Positions 28,255 to 36,963 of a stretch of DNA of 64,000 nt are shown here, one piece after another. Each line of letters opens with the position of its first letter. The first letter of the stretch is position 1. The stretch is taken from NCBI RefSeq assembly GCF_004137765.1, contig NZ_NOIS01000003.1:496001-560000 (forward strand), in the 5' to 3' direction. The notes under the pieces are model-generated. The model was not told the origin of the DNA and did not search any database. It saw only the letters and a list, made by a program, of their open reading frames with translations. The stretch is from Rothia uropygialis. Its GTDB lineage: Bacteria > Actinomycetota > Actinomycetes > Actinomycetales > Micrococcaceae. The position numbers were made by a program, and so were the translations under genes.

Positions 28255-29570
28255 TTGATGTCCTCCTTCGCCTGTGAGGTGCCGAAGTCCTGAAACGCGA
28301 TGTTCCGCTCGATCGGGTAGACCTCTCGGCCGGTGATCTGTTTGAGAATGGTGGCATTGCGCCAGGCGCCCATGCCCAGGTCGGGTGCGGTCAACCCGTG
28401 CGTGTGCTCTTCGGCGTTCTGAACGAAAATGCGGCCGCCTAAGGTGTCGACATGGAATTCAAGGTCGACGTCGAACCGGCCCGCCTGGTCCCGCTTGATG
28501 AGACCTTCCACGGGCCTCAGGAAGACGGGGTCGCGAGGGGAATATCCGGTTGCGAGAACCAGCTGCTGGGCAGATCTTTCCGTCGTCTCTCCGGTTTCTT
28601 CGTGCCGCAGGGACAGGGAAATTTCGCCTTCTCCCGGGAGCCATTCGGAGCCGACGACGGCCGTGTTGGTCAGCAAAGTCGTCGGAACAGAGCGTTCGAA
28701 GGATTCCCTGTAGAGCGTTTCGTATACATCATCGATCGTGCTCATGCTGATGCCCTTGTATAGGCCGCGTTGCTCGCGGCCCAGGCGGTCCCGCATCTCT
28801 TCCGGAAGGCCGTGGAAGTGCCGTACGTATTCCGGAGACGTCAGCTCGAGCGTGAGTTTGGTGTCCTCCATCGGGAAGAACCGTGGCGACCGCGTGATCC
28901 AGTCGAGTCGATAACCGTGGTCCTTCTGCGAATTCAGCAGGTCCAGGTAGATCTCGGCTGCCGATTGCCCGCTGCCGATGATCGCGATGGATTCGGACCC
29001 CACGAGTTCCTCACGCTCGTTCAAGAAGCGAGAAGAATGCCGCACATTCCGCTCGAGGCCCTGGAGGGGCTGGGGGATTCGAGGCCCGGTTCCGATTCCT
29101 GTCACGACGTGCCGTGCGAGGTGTTTTTCGACCCCTTGGGACGAGAGCGAAGTGATGAGAAACAGATCCTGCTCCTCGAGGTACTCGACGGATTCCACGC
29201 GATGTTGCCAGCACAGACTGGTCAACTGTTCTGCGGCCCAGCGGCAGTAGGCGTCGTATTCCCGGCGAAGCGGATGGAAGTCCTCGCGAATGTAGAAAGG
29301 GTAGAGGCGTCCGGTTTGCTTGAGCCAGTTCAGAAATGAGAACCGGGAGGTCGGATCTGCCATCGAGACCATGTCCGCCAGGAACGGCACCTGGATCGTG
29401 GCGTCCTCGAGCATCATCCCGTGATGCCAAGCGAAGCCGTCGTTTTCATCGAAGAAGAGGGCGTCGACGTCGTCCAACGGATCGCTCAGGCACGCGAGTC
29501 CGAGATTGAACGGACCGATGCCGATGCCGACGAGGTCATAAACGTGGTCCGCGGATGCAGGCTGAGTCAT
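28251..29570 (-). CDS. desB: Cadaverine/lysine N-monooxygenase (SidA/IucD/PvdA family)
   Basis: A 439-residue flavin N-hydroxylase that hydroxylates cadaverine in desferrioxamine synthesis. The FAD motif is GIGIGPFNLGLACL at the N terminus, the NADPH motif IIGSGQSAAEIYLDLL near residue 200, and the ATGY motif is in LVLATGYSPRDP. The ATG at 29570 is one base beyond the desA stop and GGAG lies upstream; the longer frame to 29618 would overlap desA. It is coupled at its other end to desCD. Confidence 0.92.
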   Translation of the reverse strand: MTQPASADHVYDLVGIGIGPFNLGLACLSDPLDDVDALFFDENDGFAWHHGMMLEDATIQVPFLADMVSMADPTSRFSFLNWLKQTGRLYPFYIREDFHPLRREYDAYCRWAAEQLTSLCWQHRVESVEYLEEQDLFLITSLSSQGVEKHLARHVVTGIGTGPRIPQPLQGLERNVRHSSRFLNEREELVGSESIAIIGSGQSAAEIYLDLLNSQKDHGYRLDWITRSPRFFPMEDTKLTLELTSPEYVRHFHGLPEEMRDRLGREQRGLYKGISMSTIDDVYETLYRESFERSVPTTLLTNTAVVGSEWLPGEGEISLSLRHEETGETTERSAQQLVLATGYSPRDPVFLRPVEGLIKRDQAGRFDVDLEFHVDTLGGRIFVQNAEEHTHGLTAPDLGMGAWRNATILKQITGREVYPIERNIAFQDFGTSQAKEDIK

Positions 29571-29571
29571 T

Positions 29572-31068
29572 TTAGGAGGTCTCCTCGAGATCGTGAGCGT
29601 GCCGGGCGGTCCGTTCATGCATGTGAGCGGCCAGGGTGGAGATGTCTTCCAGGCGCTGTGCGATGCGGTCGAGCTCGGTTCCGGGATTGAGCAGCGTCAG
29701 CTTGAGGCAGGGGCGGCCCCCGATCACCGTCTTGGCGACGAGGACTCGGCCGGACTCCTGGAAGTGGCGACGGATGGGAGCCACCAGCGCATCAGCATCA
29801 GGATCCGAGACGCCCTCAGGCTGCCATCGGAAGACCACGGTAGAAAGGTCCGAGCCCGAGACGAGCTGCAGTGCCGGGTGATTGTCGATCACCTCGTGGA
29901 CCTCGTGTGCCAGGTCGATGACGCGATCGACGGCCTGACCGACGGCGCCCGCCCCGGTGCCCCGAAGGGTCGCGAAGAGTTTGAGGGCGTCAAACCGGCG
30001 GGTGGTCTGAAGGGATTTGTCTACCTGGTTGGGCTCGTCCGATTCCTCAGGGTTGAGATAATCGGCGTGCCAGGTGCCCAGTCGGAAGTCTTTCGGGTTA
30101 TGGAGGATCAGCGCTGAGGAAGAAACCGGCTGGAAGAAACCCTTGTGAAAGTCCACGGTGACGCTCCGGGCCCGATCGAGGCCGGCGAGCAGGTCGCGCC
30201 GTGTAGGGGAGACGAGCAAAGCTCCACCATAGGCGGCGTCGGCATGGAACCAGATGTCGTAGCGTTCCGCAATCTTGGCGATCTGAGGCAACGGATCGAT
30301 CATTCCGCGGTCGGTGGTTCCGGCGGTCGCGCTGATCGCCATGGGAATCTTTCCGGCGCTCAGTGCATCCCTGAGGTGTTGTTCCAACGAGGCCGGGTCC
30401 ATGCGTCCCTCGGCATTCGAGCCGACCGTGACGACGGCGTCGTCGGCCAGCCCCAGGAGCAGGGCCGACTTGTCCACGCTGAAATGGCTTTCTTCGCTGG
30501 TCAGGATGATCAATCGGGACTGACGTTCACTGCGCTGCGCTCCTCGGAACCCCTGCAATGCTGCTTCGCGGGCCAGGAAAAGCGCGTGGAGGTTCGACTG
30601 TGTGCCGCCGGAGGTGAAAACCCCGTCGCCTTGGGGAAAGCCGATCTTCTGCGCGGTCCAGTCGATGAGTCGGCGTTCGATGAGAGTTCCGATCCGTGAT
30701 TGGTCGAAGGTATCCACCGAGGTATTGACCGCGGCCAGTGCCGTCTCCGCGGCGACCGCGTTGACGTCCACCGGGCAGTTCAGATGCGCGAGGTAGTCCG
30801 GGTGATGGAACCACACGGCCTCTTCCAGAAAGAGCCGGTCGATTTCCTCCACGGCACGGGCGCCGCCGATGGGCTCTGCGTCCAGGTTCATTTCATCGAC
30901 ACGGCGGCGTAATTCCGCGATGGGGGTGTTCGTGGCAGGTGCCTGGGTTGTCTCGAAGCGTCGAGCAATGCGCTCCGACATGTCCGAAACGAGACCCATG
31001 TACTCGGCTGCGGAATCTGCGCCCAGGAGGTCCAAACGACCCGTCAAAGCTGTATCAAGTGGACTCAA
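29572..31068 (-). CDS. desA: PLP-dependent lysine/diamino-acid decarboxylase
   Basis: A 498-residue group II decarboxylase, which in this context makes cadaverine from lysine. The PLP lysine is in VDFHKGFFQ (~residue 315), the His stacking on PLP is in HFSVDKS, and the cofactor Asp/Ala lies in WFHADAAYGG. The annotated start is a TTG at 31068 directly against the iron box, with no ribosome site, so translation may be leaderless; the first ATG is at 30999 but would remove conserved-looking sequence. It is the first gene of a three-gene operon. Confidence 0.9.
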   Translation of the reverse strand: MSPLDTALTGRLDLLGADSAAEYMGLVSDMSERIARRFETTQAPATNTPIAELRRRVDEMNLDAEPIGGARAVEEIDRLFLEEAVWFHHPDYLAHLNCPVDVNAVAAETALAAVNTSVDTFDQSRIGTLIERRLIDWTAQKIGFPQGDGVFTSGGTQSNLHALFLAREAALQGFRGAQRSERQSRLIILTSEESHFSVDKSALLLGLADDAVVTVGSNAEGRMDPASLEQHLRDALSAGKIPMAISATAGTTDRGMIDPLPQIAKIAERYDIWFHADAAYGGALLVSPTRRDLLAGLDRARSVTVDFHKGFFQPVSSSALILHNPKDFRLGTWHADYLNPEESDEPNQVDKSLQTTRRFDALKLFATLRGTGAGAVGQAVDRVIDLAHEVHEVIDNHPALQLVSGSDLSTVVFRWQPEGVSDPDADALVAPIRRHFQESGRVLVAKTVIGGRPCLKLTLLNPGTELDRIAQRLEDISTLAAHMHERTARHAHDLEETS

Positions 31069-31070
31069 TT

Positions 31071-31089
31071 TTAGGTAAGCCTATCCATA
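31071..31089. promoter_or_regulatory. DmdR/DtxR-type iron box
   Basis: TTAGGTAAGCCTATCCATA matches the actinobacterial iron-box palindrome (TTAGGTTAGGCTAACCTAA) at 14 of 19 positions, best in the left half. It abuts the desA start. Fe(II)-bound repressor would block the operon, so siderophores are made in iron limitation. Confidence 0.82.
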
Positions 31090-31346
31090 GAGTATTGGTT
31101 CACCTGAGAAGCTAACAGAAGCGCGGAGGCAGGTTCTACTGATTAAAAGCGCAGGTCACAGCCCAGTTGGACCGGAAGCCGTTTGAATCATAGGAAGGTT
31201 CGCTAATTATTGCGTGACATGTAAAGTAATTCCCGGACCTATGCGATATATCACCGGAAGAATTCGCTGGGAATTGCCCGAGGAGGGGCCGGGCGTTGAC
31301 GGGAATCCGAGCTCTCGGGCAAATCTCCTGCGGTTCTCGGGAAGGA

Positions 31347-31907
31347 TTAGAGCCGGTTGGCCCAATCGTTGACGGGAAGGACCTCCGCCTGGCTCGGGAA
31401 GACCTTCTGGGTCAGAACCCGGTGCACCTCTTCGTCGCGATCCGCGCACGCGTCCTCCAGGACAATGATCCGGTAATCGAGGTCTGCGGCCTGACGGAGG
31501 GTCGAGAGCACGACGCCGGAGGTTGCGATTCCGGCCATGACCAGCGTGTCCGCCCCTGTTGCGCGGAGGAGTACGTCGAGATCGCTTCCGCTGAAGGCGC
31601 TGAAGCGCCGTTTGAGCACAACCGGTTCGTCCTCGCGCGGGGACAGGGCCGGATGAATCTGGGTTTCAGCATTCTCCTGCGTCATGGCATCGCCCCGTGT
31701 CTCGGCAATCCCCGAAAATGTGGGGCTGCTGGCGGTTTCGGGGTAGCCGGGGCGGAAGGCGACGCGAACCCAGAGAACCGGGATTCCTGCGGTCCGAGCC
31801 GCGTCGATCGCGTGTGCTGCGTTTTCGAGCACTCCGGTTCCTTCGAATGCGCCAGCGATGCCGTTCTGGAAGTCCATGGCAAGAAGTGCGGGGGTGTTGG
31901 TGGTCAT
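31347..31907 (-). CDS. Isochorismatase-family hydrolase lacking the usual cysteine
   Basis: A 186-residue isochorismatase-like protein. The catalytic Asp is in LLAMDFQNG. The position normally holding the nucleophilic Cys reads GIATSGVVLST with Val, as in a recognised subgroup of this family. So cysteine-hydrolase chemistry is doubtful. The ATG at 31907 is divergent from the MFS gene 90 bases away. The 257-base gap toward desA holds no gene. A siderophore link is possible by position only. Confidence 0.85.
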   Translation of the reverse strand: MTTNTPALLAMDFQNGIAGAFEGTGVLENAAHAIDAARTAGIPVLWVRVAFRPGYPETASSPTFSGIAETRGDAMTQENAETQIHPALSPREDEPVVLKRRFSAFSGSDLDVLLRATGADTLVMAGIATSGVVLSTLRQAADLDYRIIVLEDACADRDEEVHRVLTQKVFPSQAEVLPVNDWANRL

Positions 31908-31996
31908 TTCGGGCCTCCTGAGGCATAGATAGCTTTGCTAAGCACTATAGTGAGGTTGGCTGAGTATTCACCCCGCTCTGAGAAGCTGATGCCATT

Positions 31997-33376
31997 TTGA
32001 ATTCGCTGACCGACAGGCGAAACCCTCGACCGGACCGCTTTGACCGGCGTCTTTACGCGCCCATGATGCTGGGAGCGATCCTCAACCCCATAAACTCGTC
32101 GATCATTGCGGTGGCCCTGGTGCCGATCGGTATCGCACTGGGAGCGCCGGCCTCTGAAACTGCCTGGCTCGTTTCCGCGCTGTACGTTGCGACGGCCATC
32201 GGACAACCCCTGATGGGCAGTTTGATCGACCAGTTCGGGTCCAAACGCCTGTTCCTCATCGGCGCATTCCTGACGACCGTTGCTGGAATCCTTGGCGCAC
32301 TGGCACCGAATATTTGGGTCCTGATGGTCGCCAGGGTGGTGCTGGGCTTCGGTACGTGTGCCGGGTATCCCTCAGCGATGCGACTGATCAAATACGAATC
32401 TCATCGCACCGGAATCGAAACCCCAGCGGCCGTGCTCTCGGTGCTGACGATTACGACCCAAGTCATTTCGGTCATCGGCCCGACTCTCGGAGGCGCCTTG
32501 ATCGGCCTCGGCGGCTGGCGGAGCACCATGACGATCAATGTCGTACTGGGTGCAGCGGCGTTCATTCTCGGCGCCTTGTTCCTTCCGGCCCACGATTCAC
32601 CGGAGGACTCGGAGGTCACCACGAGCACCGACCTGATCGGTATCCTCTTGTTCTCGGTCACGCTCATCTCGGCTCTGCTGTTCTTCATGAATCTTGCCTG
32701 GCCGCTGGCTTGGTTGCTGTTGGTCTCCGCGGCCTTCGGCGTGGCCTTCGCCTGGTGGGAGATGAAACGTCGGTCGCCGTTCATCGATGTTCGCGTCTTT
32801 GCCGGAAACTTACCGTTGATGGCGACCTATGTGAGGGCCTTCTTGGCCCAATCCGTCTCCTACGCGTTCATCTACGGATACACCCAGTGGCTCGAGCAAG
32901 GACGCGGACTGTCCGCCTCGACCGCGGGGCTTCTCCTGCTGCCGACCTTTGGTACCGGGATTCTCGTGACCTTGTTGACCGGCCGTTTCGCTGAAGTTCG
33001 TCTCAAACTGAAGGTGGGGGCCCTAGCCCAAATCGTGGCCTGCGCCCTGATCATCACCCTTGCCGACGACGCGCCCGTATGGCTCCTGGTGGCCGTTGCC
33101 CTGATTCTCGGGATACCCCAGGGCCTGGTGAGCTTGGCCAACCAGAATGCCGTTTATTTCCAGGCAAGAGAAGACAAAATCGGGGCTTCGGCCGGCCTGC
33201 TCCGAACGTTCATGTATTTCGGCGCGATGGCGGCGTCGTCGGCTTCGGGCCTTTTCTTCGGGCAGAAGGCCACGACCCCCGGACTTCATGAATTGGGTCT
33301 GTTCATGATCGTCCTCGCGTCACTTTTTGCGGTGATGACCTGGGCCGATCGGTCTCTCCGCCGGGCACGGGCTTGA
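31997..33376 (+). CDS. MFS transporter, DHA2-like
   Basis: A 459-residue permease with 12-14 predicted TM segments. The N terminus NPINSSIIAVALVPIGIALG and the loop GSLIDQFGSKRLFLIG (motif A) are typical of drug:H+ antiporters. It starts at TTG 31997; the first ATG (32063) would cut into TM1. It is divergent from the isochorismatase-like gene and near the des operon, so siderophore export is conceivable but unsupported by an iron box. Confidence 0.85.
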   Translation: MNSLTDRRNPRPDRFDRRLYAPMMLGAILNPINSSIIAVALVPIGIALGAPASETAWLVSALYVATAIGQPLMGSLIDQFGSKRLFLIGAFLTTVAGILGALAPNIWVLMVARVVLGFGTCAGYPSAMRLIKYESHRTGIETPAAVLSVLTITTQVISVIGPTLGGALIGLGGWRSTMTINVVLGAAAFILGALFLPAHDSPEDSEVTTSTDLIGILLFSVTLISALLFFMNLAWPLAWLLLVSAAFGVAFAWWEMKRRSPFIDVRVFAGNLPLMATYVRAFLAQSVSYAFIYGYTQWLEQGRGLSASTAGLLLLPTFGTGILVTLLTGRFAEVRLKLKVGALAQIVACALIITLADDAPVWLLVAVALILGIPQGLVSLANQNAVYFQAREDKIGASAGLLRTFMYFGAMAASSASGLFFGQKATTPGLHELGLFMIVLASLFAVMTWADRSLRRARA

Positions 33377-33636
33377 CCAGGGGTGTATAAAAGGGACGTG
33401 ACTTGCTCAGGTATCGATGCCCTAAGGCGTCAGGAGGTTGTCGGCGGATTGACCGTCGACACCAGATAGCCCCGTTCCCGCCGGTTGCAGCCTTGATGAC
33501 GCCGCAACCTGCGATGACCTGTGCCCGACGAGAAGCCGCCACGAGTCGGCCGTCGAGGCATTGTGCACAAGACATTTCCGCGCAGCCCCGTCCGGGGAAC
33601 ACGTCTGCGCACCACCACGTCAATGGGGTATTGACC

Positions 33637-34137
33637 ATGCAGCAACACACTGAGTCAGAAATCCGCAAGAGCTTCATCAATTGTTCTAAGGGCGCCGCTC
33701 AGCGGCTCAACGTTCCGAAGGAGCTTGCCACCACGGACTGGGAATCCGAAATATTCCTCGGTTGGATCGACCCGAAGTCGCCGCAGAGCGCATATGTCGT
33801 CGCCGAAACCGAGGCCGGTCTTCGGGGTATTGTCCTTCATAAGAACGTTCAGAAGAGCAGAGGCGGGGCGCAAATGTGCCAGCTCTGCATGACCCTTCAT
33901 CCGGGCAGTGGTGTCTCGATGTATTCCATCCAGCGAGCCAAGGGCAAGAAAGACCACTACAACACGGTGGGCACGTACATTTGTTCCGATCTGCGCTGTT
34001 CCGATTACACCTGGGGCAAGAAGAAGCCCGATGGGGTGCGTCAGATGGAAGAGACTCTCACCGCTGAGGAGCGTTCCGAACGTACTCGTCGGAACGCCGC
34101 CGGTTTGATCGAGCGCGTCGCCGAAAAGATGAGTTAG
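33637..34137 (+). CDS. FBP (EF-G-binding) treble-clef domain protein
   Basis: A 166-residue protein matching the actinobacterial FBP domain family. The C-terminal treble clef has C-x2-C (CQLCMTLHPGSG) near residue 85 and a second pair in ICSDLRCSDYTWGKKKP, which would bind zinc. The domain is shared with FusB-type EF-G-binding proteins that rescue ribosomes from fusidic acid. So an EF-G/ribosome role is likely but not proven here. The ATG at 33637 is preferred; the frame is open upstream to 33403 without protein-like sequence. FabH follows 23 bases later. Confidence 0.85.
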   Translation: MQQHTESEIRKSFINCSKGAAQRLNVPKELATTDWESEIFLGWIDPKSPQSAYVVAETEAGLRGIVLHKNVQKSRGGAQMCQLCMTLHPGSGVSMYSIQRAKGKKDHYNTVGTYICSDLRCSDYTWGKKKPDGVRQMEETLTAEERSERTRRNAAGLIERVAEKMS

Positions 34138-34159
34138 GCGGTCGGTCAAGGAGCCGCGC

Positions 34160-35152
34160 ATGGGTTATGAAAGCAGTAGGATTCTGAATATGCCCATTGC
34201 ACACACTTCTGCCCAGCACGGCTCCAAGGTCGTCGGTCTCGGTCATTTCCAGCCTGAGAAGGTCCTCACGAATTTCGACATCGCCAAGATGGTCGACACG
34301 AGCGACGAGTGGATTCAGTCCCGCACCGGGATTGTCGAAAGGCATATCGCCTCCGAAGACGAGTCCGTGGCCGATCTCGCCGTGGGTGCCGCCCGGATGG
34401 CCCTCGAGGACGCTGGTCTTCACGATGTCGATTTGGTCGTGCTGGCAAGCACGACCGCAACGGACCGAAGCCCCAACACGGCGGGTCGCGTGAGCCAGCG
34501 CCTCGGCTTCACCGCCCCAGCCATCATGGACGTCAATACTGCGTGCTCAGGCTTCGAATACGCGATGGGCATAGCCGATCAGGCGATTCGCGCCGGAAGC
34601 GCAGAGACCGCGCTGGTCATCGGCTCCGAGAAGCTCAGCGCCGTGACCGACTGGACCGACCGGCGGACATGCATTCTGACGGCCGACGGCGCCGGCGCCG
34701 TGGTCCTGCAGAAGTCCGAGGCGCCCGAGGTCAGCCAGACCATTTGGGGATCGGTCCCTTCCATGGCAGATGCCGTGGTCATCCACGGTGACCCCGAATT
34801 CTTCACCCAAGACGGCCGCCAGGTCATGCGGTGGGCTTTCACCGACGCGGCCAAGCAGGCACACAAGGTTCTCGACGCCGCCGGCCTGAGCTTGGAGGAC
34901 ATCGACGTCTTCGCTTTCCACCAGGCCAATCTCCGCCTGGTCGAACCCTTGGCCAAGGCACTTAAAGTCACGGACAAGCAGATCGTCATCAAGGACGTCA
35001 TCGAGTCCGGAAACACCTCGGCGGCGAGTGTTCCCTTGGGCCTCTCCAAGTACTGGCACCGAGGAGACTTACCGCGAGGAGGCATGGCTCTTCTCCTCGG
35101 CTTCGGCGGTGGCTTCGCCTTCGCCGGCCAGGTCGTCAGACTCCCCGAATAG
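34160..35152 (+). CDS. Beta-ketoacyl-ACP synthase III (FabH-like)
   Basis: A 330-residue KAS III thiolase-fold enzyme, which condenses an acyl-CoA with malonyl-ACP. The triad is visible: Cys in MDVNTACSGFEYA (~residue 124), His in VFAFHQANLRL (~255) and Asn in ESGNTSAASVPLG. AAGGAG precedes the ATG at 34160. The usual fabD/acpP/fabF neighbours are absent, so this is a solitary copy, perhaps for branched or specialised acyl primers. It directly follows the FBP gene on the same strand. Confidence 0.9.
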   Translation: MGYESSRILNMPIAHTSAQHGSKVVGLGHFQPEKVLTNFDIAKMVDTSDEWIQSRTGIVERHIASEDESVADLAVGAARMALEDAGLHDVDLVVLASTTATDRSPNTAGRVSQRLGFTAPAIMDVNTACSGFEYAMGIADQAIRAGSAETALVIGSEKLSAVTDWTDRRTCILTADGAGAVVLQKSEAPEVSQTIWGSVPSMADAVVIHGDPEFFTQDGRQVMRWAFTDAAKQAHKVLDAAGLSLEDIDVFAFHQANLRLVEPLAKALKVTDKQIVIKDVIESGNTSAASVPLGLSKYWHRGDLPRGGMALLLGFGGGFAFAGQVVRLPE

Positions 35153-35679
35153 GACCGGCCGCTCGGCGTCCTGGTCAGCTGTTCCGCAATGCCTTGTGGA
35201 GGACCGGATCCAGCGCGATCATGCCGGCGATCAGTCCCCTTAGATCGGGGGCTCAGGACCGGTCTGATTTCCAAGGGAATGAACCTGCCACCCGTGGATA
35301 ACTCGTACTTGTTTGGTCGATCGTGAAGCCATCGACATCAAACCAGGAGGTCCTGCCGGTGCAGTCGGTTCTCCACAGCCGGACGCGCGGCGTCGACTCA
35401 TAATGGTCGAGCCCGCACCGCAGCGATTGTGGTCCCCTTCCCTTGAGGTGGAACGCACCGTGGAGGCGTACGGCCGCACCGATCCTCGTTGGCCGACCAC
35501 CTGAACGCAGGAGAAGGCAGCGGCGCCGGCATCGAAAAACCCTAGTAACACTGCGGATTCATCAAGACATGAAGCCGACATACGGCGTCACACCCGAAAC
35601 CGCGAGAAATACCTTCTGCGCATTCGGGTCGTGTCTCCTAGCCTCGATCTCAACGGCTTGCCCCAAGAATCGAGGCCCC
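35153..35679. other. 527-base gap upstream of the organosulfur operon
   Basis: No protein-like frame is found. A weak 7-base hairpin (AGTCCCC/GGGGGCT at 35233-35253) could end fabH transcription. The rest presumably contains the operon promoter, but no clear -10/-35 pair was recognised. Confidence 0.35.
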
Positions 35680-36963
35680 ATGACCGAAAACCTGTCCGCA
35701 AACCTTCCGACCGATTACCCGGCTCTGGCGAAATATTTCGCCCCGCTCTTCGAGAGCATCGCGCAAGGGTCTCTCCAGCGCGACCTTGAGCGGCGCCTCC
35801 CGTTCGACGAAATCCAACAGCTCGACGCCGCGGGGTTCAGCACGCTGCGAGTCCCGGCCGAGCACGGAGGCCCCGGTGTCAGCATCGAAACTTTCGTTCG
35901 ACTCCTCATCGACCTTGCCGCCGCGGACGCGAACGTCGCACACGTCTACCGTTCCCACTACGGCTTCGTCGAGTCCCTGCGTTTTCAGCCGCGAACAATT
36001 CAGGACGCCTGGTATCCCCGTGTTCTGTCGGGGGAGACGGTGGGCAATGCTTCCACCGAGAGGGGAAGCAACCAGCTGGGTTCGCTGAATACCCGCCTCA
36101 CCAACACCGTCGACGGATGGCGTGTGAAGGGAGAAAAGTATTACACCACCGGAACCATCTTCTCGGATTACACGCGCGTCTCGGCTTCCCTGGCGGAAGG
36201 GGAGGGGCGTCGTTTCGCCGTAGTCCGCATTGATGCCCCTGGCGTGAAAATCGCTGACGACTGGGACGGATTCGGCCAGCGCCTCACCGGTACGGGAACC
36301 ACCACGCTCGAGAACGTCGCGGTCGAAGAAGCAGGTCTCCTGGACCGTGTTACGGGTTCCCCCGAAGCCGTCCACGAGGCCGCGTTCTTCCAGCTCGTTC
36401 TCTTGGCCGTTATGGCGGGGATTGCCCGTGCCGCTCGCGACGACGCCGCCGGTTCGGTTGCGCGACGGGCTCGCACTTTCAACACCGGCTCGGGGCTTCC
36501 ATTTCGCGAAGACCCCTTGATCCAGGAAGCGACGGGACGGATCGCCGCCAAGGCATTCACCGCCGAATCGGTCGTGACCCAGACAGCCCGAATCCTCGAC
36601 GAGGGGATCCGTTCCGCGGAAGCGGCCGGGGCGACGTCGTCCGAATTCCTGGACGACCCCGACTTTCCCGAGCGCATTCCCGAGGCGTTGTCCTTTTCTG
36701 AGGTCGCCGTTGAGCACGCGCAGGTCAGCGTTCCCGAACTCGCTCTCGGCGCGGCACAGGAACTGTTCCTCACCGGAGGCGCCTCCGCGACGTCACGCTC
36801 CAAAGGACTGGACCGGCACTGGCGCAACGCCCAGACCGTCGCAACGCACAATCCCATCGCATTCCGTGCCCGTGCGATTGGCGACTACTGGATCAATGGA
36901 ACCCTTCCCGAGGGCCTCAACGCGATCGGGGACGCGACCAAGGGCCAGACGGTGAAACCATGA
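35680..36963 (+). CDS. DszC/SfnC-like acyl-CoA-dehydrogenase-fold monooxygenase
   Basis: A 427-residue flavoprotein with the acyl-CoA dehydrogenase fold but the sequence style of FMNH2-dependent S- or N-oxygenases: RVPAEHGGPGVSIETFVRLL, VGNASTERGSN, KYYTTGTIFSDY and a C-terminal SRSKGLDRHWRNAQTVATHNP, the RHWR..HNP block being typical of DszC/SfnC. The ATG at 35680 follows CGAGG; upstream in-frame sequence is not protein-like. It would need reduced flavin from a reductase elsewhere. Its stop overlaps the next start. Confidence 0.86.
   Translation: MTENLSANLPTDYPALAKYFAPLFESIAQGSLQRDLERRLPFDEIQQLDAAGFSTLRVPAEHGGPGVSIETFVRLLIDLAAADANVAHVYRSHYGFVESLRFQPRTIQDAWYPRVLSGETVGNASTERGSNQLGSLNTRLTNTVDGWRVKGEKYYTTGTIFSDYTRVSASLAEGEGRRFAVVRIDAPGVKIADDWDGFGQRLTGTGTTTLENVAVEEAGLLDRVTGSPEAVHEAAFFQLVLLAVMAGIARAARDDAAGSVARRARTFNTGSGLPFREDPLIQEATGRIAAKAFTAESVVTQTARILDEGIRSAEAAGATSSEFLDDPDFPERIPEALSFSEVAVEHAQVSVPELALGAAQELFLTGGASATSRSKGLDRHWRNAQTVATHNPIAFRARAIGDYWINGTLPEGLNAIGDATKGQTVKP

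Noticed and set aside
31908-31996. Second iron box between the isochorismatase-like and MFS genes
   Set aside because: The best match (GAGGTTGGCTGAG) needs a one-base gap to fit the consensus and has too few palindromic positions.
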